NCBI GenBank assembly: GCA_002381185.1
Contig: DFOA01000017.1
Coordinates: 248,209 to 312,208, forward strand
DNA: 64,000 bases
Source: Firmicutes bacterium UBA3553
Lineage (GTDB): Bacteria > Bacillota > Clostridia > Tissierellales > Sedimentibacteraceae
Direction of reading: 5' to 3'
The notes below the pieces were generated by a model. It did not search any database. It saw only the letters and a program-made list of their open reading frames with translations, and was not told the origin of the DNA. This document shows, piece by piece, positions 45,237-52,726 of this stretch. A program made the position numbers and the translations under genes. Position 1 is the first letter of the stretch, and every line of letters starts with the position of its first letter.

Positions 45237-45512
45237 TTATTTGAATTTTGCAGCAACTTCAAATCCCTTTCTGAATACTCCGTTGGTGTAATCAATTTCA
45301 GCGCCCTTTATTGCACCTTCTAAGTCATCAGATACAATTAAATCAAAGCCTTCAACTTTATATATTTTATCATTGTCTGATTGTTTCTCCGAAACAATGC
45401 CTATTTCGGCACCACATCAGGAATAGCCTGTTATTTTTAACTTAATAGGCTGTTGATTATTTTTTAATTCATTCATTTTTTCTTTTGCACTGCTTGTTAA
45501 TTTAAATTCCAT
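45237..45512 (-). CDS. HesB/IscA-like selenoprotein 2 (in-frame TGA = selenocysteine 32)
   Basis: The 91-residue product reads MEFKLTSSAKEKMNELKN and then ITGYSUCGAEIGIVSEKQSD, with U encoded by TGA at 45417-45419 (codon 32). It continues through VEGFDLIVSDDLEGAIKGAEIDYTNG to TAA. It is paralogous to selenoprotein 1 (shared IVSxKQS, VxGxDxIV, KGAxIxY). GYSUCG resembles the G-x-G-U-x-G selenocysteine motif of HesB-like selenoproteins. The ATG at 45512 is preceded by GGAGGAATTT. It is the first gene of a three-gene operon. Confidence 0.85.
45380..45419 (-). promoter_or_regulatory. Candidate bacterial SECIS element of selenoprotein 2
   Basis: After UGA and 18 nt, a perfect 8-bp stem AUUGUUUC/GAAACAAU closes a GGA loop. 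Its sequence and spacing match the element of selenoprotein 1. Confidence 0.78.
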
Positions 45513-45568
45513 AAATTCCTCCATTAATTATTATATAGTCACTATAAAGTTTTTTCATAATTTTTTCA

Positions 45569-45581
45569 GTGACCCGGTCAC
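45569..45581. promoter_or_regulatory. Palindrome GTGACCCGGTCAC upstream of the selenoprotein operon
   Basis: The 6+1+6 palindrome lies about 57 bases upstream of selenoprotein 2. A TATAAT-like -10 (minus strand, 45530-45535) lies between them. It is GC-rich in a very AT-rich gap, which suggests a regulator site. No known regulator was matched. Confidence 0.45.
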
Positions 45582-45672
45582 ATTAGTTTAACTCAGATTA
45601 TTGTTTTTATGTTTGATATATATTATTATAATTTTATAAAATGTTCAAGGAAAAAATGGATAATTGATTGTA

Positions 45673-46344
45673 TTATACAGAAAGAAGAATTTTTTTTGCT
45701 TCATCTTTATTTTGACTTACAACATCTATTTTTTTAATAATTTCAACAGGTCTGTTCCTGATAATATATATATAATCCGATAAAGTGACAGCTTCATCCA
45801 CATCGTGGGTTATGAAAAGCACCGTTCTTTTGCTTTCAATCCAAAGTTTTTTAAATAATGTAATCATTTCATTTTTCAATTTTAAATCCAATCCTTTAAA
45901 AGGTTCATCTAAAATTAAAAAGTTAGAAGGATATGCAAATGCCCTTGCCAGAGAAACTCTTTGGCACATACCTCCGCTTAAGGCATCTGGTTTGTAATTT
46001 TCATATCCGTTTAATTCAACCATATCAATATAGCTGTTTATAATATTTACCCTTTTTTTATCATCATAAACATCCTTCAGCACAAAATCAATGTTGTCAT
46101 AGACATTGTACCATTGAAGAAGCCTTGGCTCTTGAAAGACATAAGAATATACTGCCTTTTCCGTACCGGCTACATTACCGCCGTCAACAGGAATTAAATT
46201 GGCAGAAATATTGGCTATTGTAGATTTGCCCACGCCTGAAGGTCCGAAAAGACACGTAATTTTATTTTCTTCGAAAGAAATGTTGAAATTTTTCAAGATT
46301 TCCAGATTATCATATTTTTTATACACATTAATCAGACTAATCAT
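45673..46344 (-). CDS. NitT/TauT/SsuB-type ABC transporter ATPase
   Basis: The 223-residue ATPase has Walker A GPSGVGKST, signature LSGGMCQRVSLARAF, Walker B FLILDEPFKGLD and H-loop FITHDVDEAV, typical of nitrate/sulfonate/taurine importers. It overlaps the permease gene by eight bases and is the last gene of a TM1266-SBP-permease-ATPase operon. The substrate is unknown. Confidence 0.88.
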   Translation of the reverse strand: MISLINVYKKYDNLEILKNFNISFEENKITCLFGPSGVGKSTIANISANLIPVDGGNVAGTEKAVYSYVFQEPRLLQWYNVYDNIDFVLKDVYDDKKRVNIINSYIDMVELNGYENYKPDALSGGMCQRVSLARAFAYPSNFLILDEPFKGLDLKLKNEMITLFKKLWIESKRTVLFITHDVDEAVTLSDYIYIIRNRPVEIIKKIDVVSQNKDEAKKILLSV

Positions 46345-47086
46345 AATTCCTCGATTTAAATATTTTTTTTAAAGCAATTTCAAAGATATGACTTAAAAAT
46401 ATTATTATTACAGTCCAGGCAAACAGGTCCGGTATTTCCAGATAAACTTTTGAATCATACAAATAGCTTCCGATTGAGTATTTTGGAAGGCTCAATACCT
46501 CTGCAGCAGATGTTACCTTCCAGCCAATACCAAGGGCGGAAATCATGGAGGCTTTAATATAGGGCAGAGCAGAATAAAAATAAACTGATTTAATAACACG
46601 TACTTTTTTGATGTTATAAATTTTGCACATTTGAAGAAGTTTTATATCTGTCGATTTTATGCCGCTTACCGTATTTGTCCATATTATGGGGAAGCACATG
46701 AGAAACGCAACAAAAATAGGAACATTGGTATCCTTAAACCACATAATTGCAATAATGATTATTGACATAACAGGAACTGTGCGGATAATTGCTATTAACG
46801 GATTGAACAAATCATAGAAAAGCTTGTTGACACCGCAGATGTAACCCATTACTATACCCACGGCACAGGATACAAAAAATCCTGCCAGCGTCCTGTAAGA
46901 GCTGTAAAATATGGTTATGTATGTGTCCTTTGATTTTAATAAACTCAACAGAGCTTCAAATGCGGAAAAAGGAGAAGGGAGGTAAATCTCCTGGTTAATG
47001 ACCAAAGATAATATCTCCCATACTATAATCCAAAATATTATTATTAATAACTTCCTGCTTTTATTGTGCAAAATAGAATGCATCAT
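46337..47086 (-). CDS. NitT/TauT/SsuC-type ABC transporter permease
   Basis: The 249-residue membrane protein has six helices and the binding-protein-dependent EAA-type loop (GIKSTDIKLLQMCKIYNIKKVRVIKSVYF, ending ALPYIKASMISALGIGWKVTSAAEV). The start overlaps the binding-protein gene by 26 bases. It is the partner of the adjacent ATPase and lipoprotein. Confidence 0.87.
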   Translation of the reverse strand: MMHSILHNKSRKLLIIIFWIIVWEILSLVINQEIYLPSPFSAFEALLSLLKSKDTYITIFYSSYRTLAGFFVSCAVGIVMGYICGVNKLFYDLFNPLIAIIRTVPVMSIIIIAIMWFKDTNVPIFVAFLMCFPIIWTNTVSGIKSTDIKLLQMCKIYNIKKVRVIKSVYFYSALPYIKASMISALGIGWKVTSAAEVLSLPKYSIGSYLYDSKVYLEIPDLFAWTVIIIFLSHIFEIALKKIFKSRNYD

Positions 47087-48101
47087 CAGGCAGCTTTCCT
47101 CCTATGGAACTGGGATTAGAGTCAAATAAAACCTTGTAAAAACTGTTTAATCCTGACTTTGATTCTTGTGCGTTTACATAAGTAATACCGCAGTAAGGTA
47201 TTGCTTTTTCTACCAGTGCCGCACTTGGCATGATTTCATTTTTCTCCACCAGCACAGAAGCATCCTTTGGATTTTCATTCACCCATTTAACTGAAGCTTC
47301 ATATTGTTTTAAAAATTCAGCAACAAATTCTTTGTTATTTTCTGCAAATTCCTTATTTACAACAATACATCCCGTATACAGTTCACTTGCCTGTGATGAT
47401 GCTTCTTTCCAGGCCTCGTTTAAGTCAACAAGCATCTTAACATTGTTGTTTTTCATCATTGTTTGTGTAACAAAGGGCTGAGGAAGAAGAGCTGTTTTAG
47501 CATCACCTGCAATTACCGATTGTGCCAGTGTTGCATGGTCTGTGGAATAATCAAGTTCAACTTTTCCCTCGAGTCCATTTTGTTTTAAAATATAATTCAT
47601 GGCAAAATCAGGCGTAGATCCTTTTCCGCTCATGCCGAGAGTCTTGCCTTCCAAATCGGTTAAAGATGATATTTCTTCCGTACCTACTATATAAAGGTTT
47701 CCTATGGTGTTGACAGCCATTAATTGAATTTTGCCCTCTGTTTTGTTGTATAAAACAGATGCCAAATTAATAGGAACAGAAGAAATTTGAATTTCGCCGT
47801 TTATAATTTTGGCTGTAAGTGCGTCGGGAGCACTTTCAGCAATGTATTCAACATTGTAACTTTCGCTGTTCATAGCCTTTTCGTCAATCATTTTAATCAT
47901 TCCGATTGATGTTGGTCCCTTTAATCCTGCAATGGTCACATCAACAGGTTCATTTGGAATTTCTTTAACATCTTCAGATTCTTTTTGAATATCTTGCGCT
48001 TGATTTTCTGCGGGATTCTGGTTTTCATCTGCCTTGTTTGCGCAGCCTGCAGATAGAGCAATAATTAAAATTAATGCTAACAATAAACTTACTTTTCTCA
48101 T
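47061..48101 (-). CDS. NitT/TauT-type substrate-binding lipoprotein
   Basis: The 346-residue protein has a signal peptide with lipobox LSAGC (Cys20) and an acidic linker to about residue 50. A periplasmic-binding fold of the NMT1/SsuA class follows (VTIAGLKGPTSIGMIKMIDE, GEIQISSVPINLASVLYN, LEGKTLGMSGKGSTPDFAMNYIL). Members bind nitrate, sulfonates, thiamin precursors or other small ligands. Neither the pocket nor the neighbours identify the ligand. Confidence 0.85.
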   Translation of the reverse strand: MRKVSLLLALILIIALSAGCANKADENQNPAENQAQDIQKESEDVKEIPNEPVDVTIAGLKGPTSIGMIKMIDEKAMNSESYNVEYIAESAPDALTAKIINGEIQISSVPINLASVLYNKTEGKIQLMAVNTIGNLYIVGTEEISSLTDLEGKTLGMSGKGSTPDFAMNYILKQNGLEGKVELDYSTDHATLAQSVIAGDAKTALLPQPFVTQTMMKNNNVKMLVDLNEAWKEASSQASELYTGCIVVNKEFAENNKEFVAEFLKQYEASVKWVNENPKDASVLVEKNEIMPSAALVEKAIPYCGITYVNAQESKSGLNSFYKVLFDSNPSSIGGKLPDDAFYFAQ

Positions 48102-48119
48102 ACTTCCTCCAAATATTTT

Positions 48120-48365
48120 TTATTTTTTTGATAATGCGCTTTTCACGCTCAATCCTTTCAATTTTCCCAGCTTTCCCGTAAGAGCGCCGATTTCGTCGGT
48201 TGTACCATCAACAATTATTGAAATGACATTGACACCTCGCTCCTTATATGGAATGCCCATTCTTCCAACAATTATGCTGCCGTATTGATGCAGTATTTCA
48301 TTCACTTCTGAAATGTTGGTCAAATCTTCAATTACAATTCCGACTACTCCTATTCTTTTATCCAT
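48120..48365 (-). CDS. TM1266-like ACT-fold putative hydrogenase-system regulator
   Basis: The 81-residue protein (VGVVGIVIEDLTNISEVNEIL-type beginning, then GRMGIPYKERGVNVISIIVDGTTDEIGALTGKLGKLKGL) matches the TM1266 family, named as an iron-only hydrogenase system putative regulator. It belongs to the ferredoxin-like/ACT superfamily of NikR-like ligand domains. It starts 18 bases before the binding-protein gene in the same direction, so it heads a transporter operon here rather than lying beside hydrogenase maturation genes. Confidence 0.82.
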   Translation of the reverse strand: MDKRIGVVGIVIEDLTNISEVNEILHQYGSIIVGRMGIPYKERGVNVISIIVDGTTDEIGALTGKLGKLKGLSVKSALSKK

Positions 48366-48385
48366 AAATTCTCCTTAAAATAAAA

Positions 48386-48407
48386 ATTCCTTGCAGGCGC
48401 AAGGAAT
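48386..48407 (-). terminator. Terminator-like hairpin between the XRE gene and the TM1266-like gene
   Basis: On the minus strand, ATTCCTTGC and GCAAGGAAT flank GCCT, followed by TTTTATTTT. Another GCAAGGAA lies upstream (48435-48442) and could pair with the 5' arm, so an attenuator is possible. Confidence 0.65.
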
Positions 48408-48487
48408 AAAAGTCAATTATGTACTTGAATTTTTTTCCTTGCTCTCAGATAACCTTAAGCTCAGATATATTAAATTTTCTATGTATG

Positions 48488-48685
48488 TTATTTACATAAC
48501 AGCAAGTCTTCTTTTGTAATATTGAAATATTGGGCAAAGCTTGACAAATAAAATTCAGATGGTTCTTCTTCGCCGATTTCATATAATTTTATCCTGTCTT
48601 TTGGTACGTTCAGTGCAACACTCAGCTCTTGTTTAGTCATGTCATTTTCTTTTCTGATTTGCCTTAATTTTTCGCCTAATGTCAT
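48488..48685 (-). CDS. Small XRE-family transcriptional regulator
   Basis: The 65-residue protein is a single helix-turn-helix domain (LGEKLRQIRKENDMTKQELSVALNV, KDRIKLYEIGEEEPS). It may regulate itself: an imperfect dyad TATCATATT/AATATGATA lies about 45 bases upstream at 48729-48759. Nothing links it firmly to the downstream transporter genes except direction. Confidence 0.8.
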   Translation of the reverse strand: MTLGEKLRQIRKENDMTKQELSVALNVPKDRIKLYEIGEEEPSEFYLSSFAQYFNITKEDLLLCK

Positions 48686-48902
48686 ATTTATTACCTCATT
48701 TTTATTTTGTACGTCTTTGTTTATAGTATATCATATTTTTAAAAAACTACAATATGATAAATCCGATAAATTCATTTTAAGTCAATTTATAAGAATAAAA
48801 TTCATTCTCTAAAAATAAATTATATAATTTTATTTTAAAATTGTACATGATATAATAATTTATTAATATGCATGTTTTTTTATTATCACCAAGGGAGGAA
48901 AC

Positions 48903-50138
48903 ATGAAAATAGGAGAATTTGCTCAAAAACATAACATTACGCAGGATACGGTACGACATTATTTGGATATGGGTCTGCTTGTTACGGAAAAAGATGGTGG
49001 TCAATATGATTTCAGTGAAGTTGACTGCCACGATTTAATGCAAATTATTGAGCTGAAAAAATTAAATTTTTCTTTGAATGAAGTTCGTAAGATATTGACT
49101 ATTCAAAGAATAAGCGGTTCAAATACCAATACGTTCAGAAATTTATTCTTAACATTCATGGAAGAAAAGAAAAAAGAAGTAGATTTTAAATTGCAGAAAT
49201 ATAATAAGTTTAATGAACTGCTGAAGGATAAGATTCAAGAAATACAGTCGACAGAAATAAAAGATAAAAAAAGATTTGGCTTTCCCATATCATCATTACA
49301 TTTGCTGATATGTCCTAAATGTCAGTCAAAATTAACATTAAATGAAGGTACAATCGAAGAAAATAATATTATGGATGCAAATATTAAGTGCAGCTGCGGA
49401 TATGAGGCAGTTATTCGAAACGGAATATTCATATATGAAAAATCTGTGAGAACAAAAATGTTATATGGCAAAAAAATGCCGTCAAAGGAAGAATATCTTG
49501 CGTGTACACCATATGAATACAATAATTTTTTATATAAAGGCATGAATGCAATAATAGAATTTATCAACAAGTGCAGCATGGAGCCGGAATATATCATGGA
49601 AATTGATAACTGTGTCGGTTTTTTTCTTTTGCAGTATATAAGATTTATTCCAAAGGGATCAGTGTATGTTTTAATAGATTACGATATAGAAAGGCTAACT
49701 AAGTTAAAACTTAATTTGGAAATGTACTATGATCATAAGAGCTTCATTTTCCTATGCTGCGACTATGATGAGCTTCCTATAAAAAAATCATCAATGGATA
49801 TTTTGATTGATTATAACATGTCGGAAAATTATGAGGAATCTACGGGCGAGGTGCTCTTTGAAAAGATATTGCCTCTAATGAAACCCAATGGTATTATTAC
49901 CGGATCTTATTACTACTTAATAGAAAATTCATCCGTCATAGGCTTGGATAAAAAAATACTAAAAAGATATAATAAAAACAATTACAATGAAAGATTTGAC
50001 AAATATAATCTAAAATTAATAAGGTCATCAGACATAGGACCTGCGGCAGGGGAAAATCCATTTAATATGGATCTGACAGGAATAAAGGGATTAGATTTGT
50101 ATCAGGCAATATATGCATGCAAAAGAATCTTGGGTTAG
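48903..50138 (+). CDS. MerR-type HTH protein fused to a zinc ribbon and a methyltransferase-like domain
   Basis: The 411-residue protein begins with a MerR DNA-binding domain (IGEFAQKHNITQDTVRHYLDMGLL, residues 1-70) and a coiled-coil to about residue 115. A zinc ribbon follows (CPKCQSKLTL, then CSCGYEA), as in rRNA guanine methyltransferases of the RlmA type. A C-terminal Rossmann-like methyltransferase domain completes it (YIMEIDNCVGFFLLQYI, CCDYDELPIKKSSMDILIDYN, LMKPNGIITGSYYYL). The SAM loop is diverged, lacking GxGxG. It may be a transcription factor sensing a metabolite through a dead methyltransferase fold. Confidence 0.75.
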   Translation: MKIGEFAQKHNITQDTVRHYLDMGLLVTEKDGGQYDFSEVDCHDLMQIIELKKLNFSLNEVRKILTIQRISGSNTNTFRNLFLTFMEEKKKEVDFKLQKYNKFNELLKDKIQEIQSTEIKDKKRFGFPISSLHLLICPKCQSKLTLNEGTIEENNIMDANIKCSCGYEAVIRNGIFIYEKSVRTKMLYGKKMPSKEEYLACTPYEYNNFLYKGMNAIIEFINKCSMEPEYIMEIDNCVGFFLLQYIRFIPKGSVYVLIDYDIERLTKLKLNLEMYYDHKSFIFLCCDYDELPIKKSSMDILIDYNMSENYEESTGEVLFEKILPLMKPNGIITGSYYYLIENSSVIGLDKKILKRYNKNNYNERFDKYNLKLIRSSDIGPAAGENPFNMDLTGIKGLDLYQAIYACKRILG

Positions 50139-50263
50139 GTCAAGGTTTTCTTATAATTCAGTCGAAATATCCTGCAACATGACTATTGACATGGTCTGTG
50201 CACCATAAGTTAGCATATTTATAGTTAGATAATTAACAAACTAAGTTAAAGATGGAGGTTTAA

Positions 50264-52069
50264 ATGAAAACTAATAAAACTAAGATATTTAGTTTATTGT
50301 TATGTGCAGTAATGCTGTTAAGCATAGTTGCATGCAAATCTGCTTCTCAGGGTCCTGAAGGAGCAAACGGCAATGAGGCTTTATACAAGGCGGGAACATA
50401 TACAGCTGTCGCTAAAGGAAATAATGGAGATGTAAAGGTAGAAGTGATATTTGATGAAAACTCCATAGTATCAGTAAAGGTACTTGAGCATTCTGAAACA
50501 CCGGGGATAAGTGATACGCCTATTCAAAGAATACCAGATGAGATTGTAAGCGGACAAACATTGGCAGTTGAGGCTGTTTCCGGTGCTACATATACATCCA
50601 AGGCAATTTTAGCTGCTGTTGAAGATTGTGTTAAACAGGCCGGAGGTAATGCAGAGAATTTAAAAATCAGCAAAGGTTCAGACGGCGGCAATGAAATTGA
50701 AACTGTAATGGATACAGATGTGGTTGTCGTAGGTGCGGGAGGTACAGGATTAGTTGCTGCTGCTTCAGCTTATGAAGGTGGTGCGGATGTCATTGTCTTA
50801 GAAAAGCTTGCAGTGATAGGCGGCTCCACAGGATTATCAGGAGGAGGAATCGCAGCTACCGATACTAGATTCCAAAGAGAAGCAGGCATCAAAGATACAA
50901 AAGAATCATGGATGGAACTTTGGAAGGAACGACAGGCAACCAGCAATCCGAACAGCATATATCCTGATTATAAGGTAGTTGATAAATTTATGGATGAAGC
51001 CGTAATAACGACTGAGTGGCTGGCTGATTATGTTGGACACAGTTACGGCAGTATAGAAGGGTATGGAGTGGATACCGTTAAGAGACTCCACTTTCCATCT
51101 GAAGTAGATGGTAAAAAAGGAGGCGCAGCTCTTATTCAAAGCATTGCAAACTTCTTAGATAAAAATAAAATCGAAATACTTACCGAAACAAAAGCAACAG
51201 AGCTTATTGTTGATGAAGATGGCCGTGTGACAGGTGTTAAAGCGGAAGGTAAGGATGGTAAAATAGTCATTAATGCAAAAAAAGTAATATTAGCCGCCGG
51301 AGGATTTGCTAAAAATGAGGATCTGCTTGAAAGATTTGTACCGGAAGTAGCGGGAACTGCTGAATTGAGTGCGGCCTCTGCAGGAACAACAGGCGATGGC
51401 ATTCTAATGGCTGAGAAGGTAGGAGCAGCATTGTACGAAGAACCTTGGATTATCGGACTGGCAAGTGGAACTAAAGTAGATGGAACAGCAGGATTGGCTT
51501 GGGATTGGACTAAGGTCTATGTTAATGAAAATGGAGAGCGCTTTATAAATGAAGACTCACATTATGCCATAGTAACAAATAAAATTATAGATCAGAATTC
51601 TACTTGGGCAGTTTTTGATTCCAGTGAAGCAAATGCCGGTTTAATAGCATCAATTGAAGCAGCAATGCCTACAGATGAAGCAGCAAAAGCAGATGCAATA
51701 GATTCTTTAGCTGAAGCAATGGGCGTACCAGATACGTTAGTTAAAACAATTGAACAATATAATGAAGGCGTACAAAAAGGCGTTGACATATTAGGAAAGA
51801 ATCAGAATTTCTTAGTGTCGGTTGAAAAGGCTCCGTTTTACGCAATAAAATTATATCCAAAAACAATGGGAACTTTCGGTGGTGTAAAAACCAATGAAAA
51901 TTATCAGGTATTGCGAGAAGATGGAACTGTCATAGAAAATTTGTATGCAGGCGGAGAATGCGCGAACAAAGTAATGTATAATCAAGTATACATGTCGGGA
52001 AGCGCAGTTCAATTTGCTTTAACAAGCGGACGAATAGCGGGATCACATGCAGCACAAAATATAAAATAA
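50264..52069 (+). CDS. FMN-binding/FAD-dependent reductase lipoprotein (fumarate/urocanate reductase-like)
   Basis: The 601-residue protein has a lipobox (IVAC, Cys24) and an FMN_bind domain (residues about 45-125) with the covalent flavinylation motif SGATYTSKAI (Thr109). The FAD domain opens with VVVVGAGGTGLVAAASAYEGG and continues to YNQVYMSGSAVQFALTSGRIAG. Such exported flavoproteins reduce fumarate, urocanate, methacrylate or other enoates as respiratory acceptors, and are flavinylated by ApbE. The specific acceptor is unknown. It has its own promoter region and terminator. Confidence 0.85.
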   Translation: MKTNKTKIFSLLLCAVMLLSIVACKSASQGPEGANGNEALYKAGTYTAVAKGNNGDVKVEVIFDENSIVSVKVLEHSETPGISDTPIQRIPDEIVSGQTLAVEAVSGATYTSKAILAAVEDCVKQAGGNAENLKISKGSDGGNEIETVMDTDVVVVGAGGTGLVAAASAYEGGADVIVLEKLAVIGGSTGLSGGGIAATDTRFQREAGIKDTKESWMELWKERQATSNPNSIYPDYKVVDKFMDEAVITTEWLADYVGHSYGSIEGYGVDTVKRLHFPSEVDGKKGGAALIQSIANFLDKNKIEILTETKATELIVDEDGRVTGVKAEGKDGKIVINAKKVILAAGGFAKNEDLLERFVPEVAGTAELSAASAGTTGDGILMAEKVGAALYEEPWIIGLASGTKVDGTAGLAWDWTKVYVNENGERFINEDSHYAIVTNKIIDQNSTWAVFDSSEANAGLIASIEAAMPTDEAAKADAIDSLAEAMGVPDTLVKTIEQYNEGVQKGVDILGKNQNFLVSVEKAPFYAIKLYPKTMGTFGGVKTNENYQVLREDGTVIENLYAGGECANKVMYNQVYMSGSAVQFALTSGRIAGSHAAQNIK

Positions 52070-52084
52070 TTTATAATAGATGTA

Positions 52085-52131
52085 AAAAAGCTTTGGCATG
52101 AAGCATTATCTTCATGCCAAAGCTTTTTAAT
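52085..52131 (+). terminator. Rho-independent terminator after the flavoprotein gene
   Basis: The perfect 19-base arms starting AAAAAGCTTTGGCATGAAG flank CATTAT and end in TTTTTAAT. Confidence 0.9.
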
Positions 52132-52202
52132 ATTGTGCAATACATGTTGATTAATACATAGAAATAATGTTATAATTTAAAAAAATTTTTAAGAGGTTGA
52201 AT

Positions 52203-52637
52203 ATGATATCTACTAAATGGTTCCAAGGCGTAAACAATATAGCCCATGTTCTGGAAGTCAGAAAAAAGGTATTTTTTGATGAATTAAATCAAGAGAAATT
52301 TTTGATGCACGATATTTATGATGAGTTTGCTTTTAATGTGGTAATATATGAGGATGAAATTCCTGTTGGATGCGGAAGACTGTTATTTAAAGAGGGAAAA
52401 TACTTTATAGACAATGTATGTGTTCTTAAGGAACACAGAGGAAGGCACTACGGAGATTTAATCGTGCGCATGCTGGTAAGAAGAGCAGTTAACATGGGAG
52501 CTGAAAACACTTACTCATTAGTTGATAGTACCTGCAAGCATCTATTTGTAAAAATAGGATTTATTGTAACAGGAGAATATGAGGACGGGAAATCATTGAT
52601 GATGAAGGCAGGAGACGTGGGAGGAGGATGCATATAG
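52203..52637 (+). CDS. GNAT-family N-acetyltransferase
   Basis: The 144-residue protein shows the GNAT fold with VVIYEDEIPVGCGRLLFKEGKYFIDNVCVLKEHR and the acetyl-CoA loop RGRHYGDLIVRMLVRRA. The ATG at 52203 follows AAGAGGTTGAAT. A TTG at 52197 is possible. Substrate unknown. It precedes the sigma-54 activator by about 90 bases, but a functional link is not evident. Confidence 0.8.
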   Translation: MISTKWFQGVNNIAHVLEVRKKVFFDELNQEKFLMHDIYDEFAFNVVIYEDEIPVGCGRLLFKEGKYFIDNVCVLKEHRGRHYGDLIVRMLVRRAVNMGAENTYSLVDSTCKHLFVKIGFIVTGEYEDGKSLMMKAGDVGGGCI

Positions 52638-52726
52638 GAATAACTTTAAGGCAGATAGGTTTATTAACGCGCGGAAATATGCGTAAGAGGCAAAAAGTGC
52701 TAAATAAATGAAAATGAGGCAAGGAC

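Noticed and set aside
44958..45512. Reading the two TGA-interrupted HesB-like genes as pseudogenes
   Set aside because: Both have TGA at the same codon, intact frames on both sides and matching downstream hairpins, which fits selenocysteine better than independent decay.
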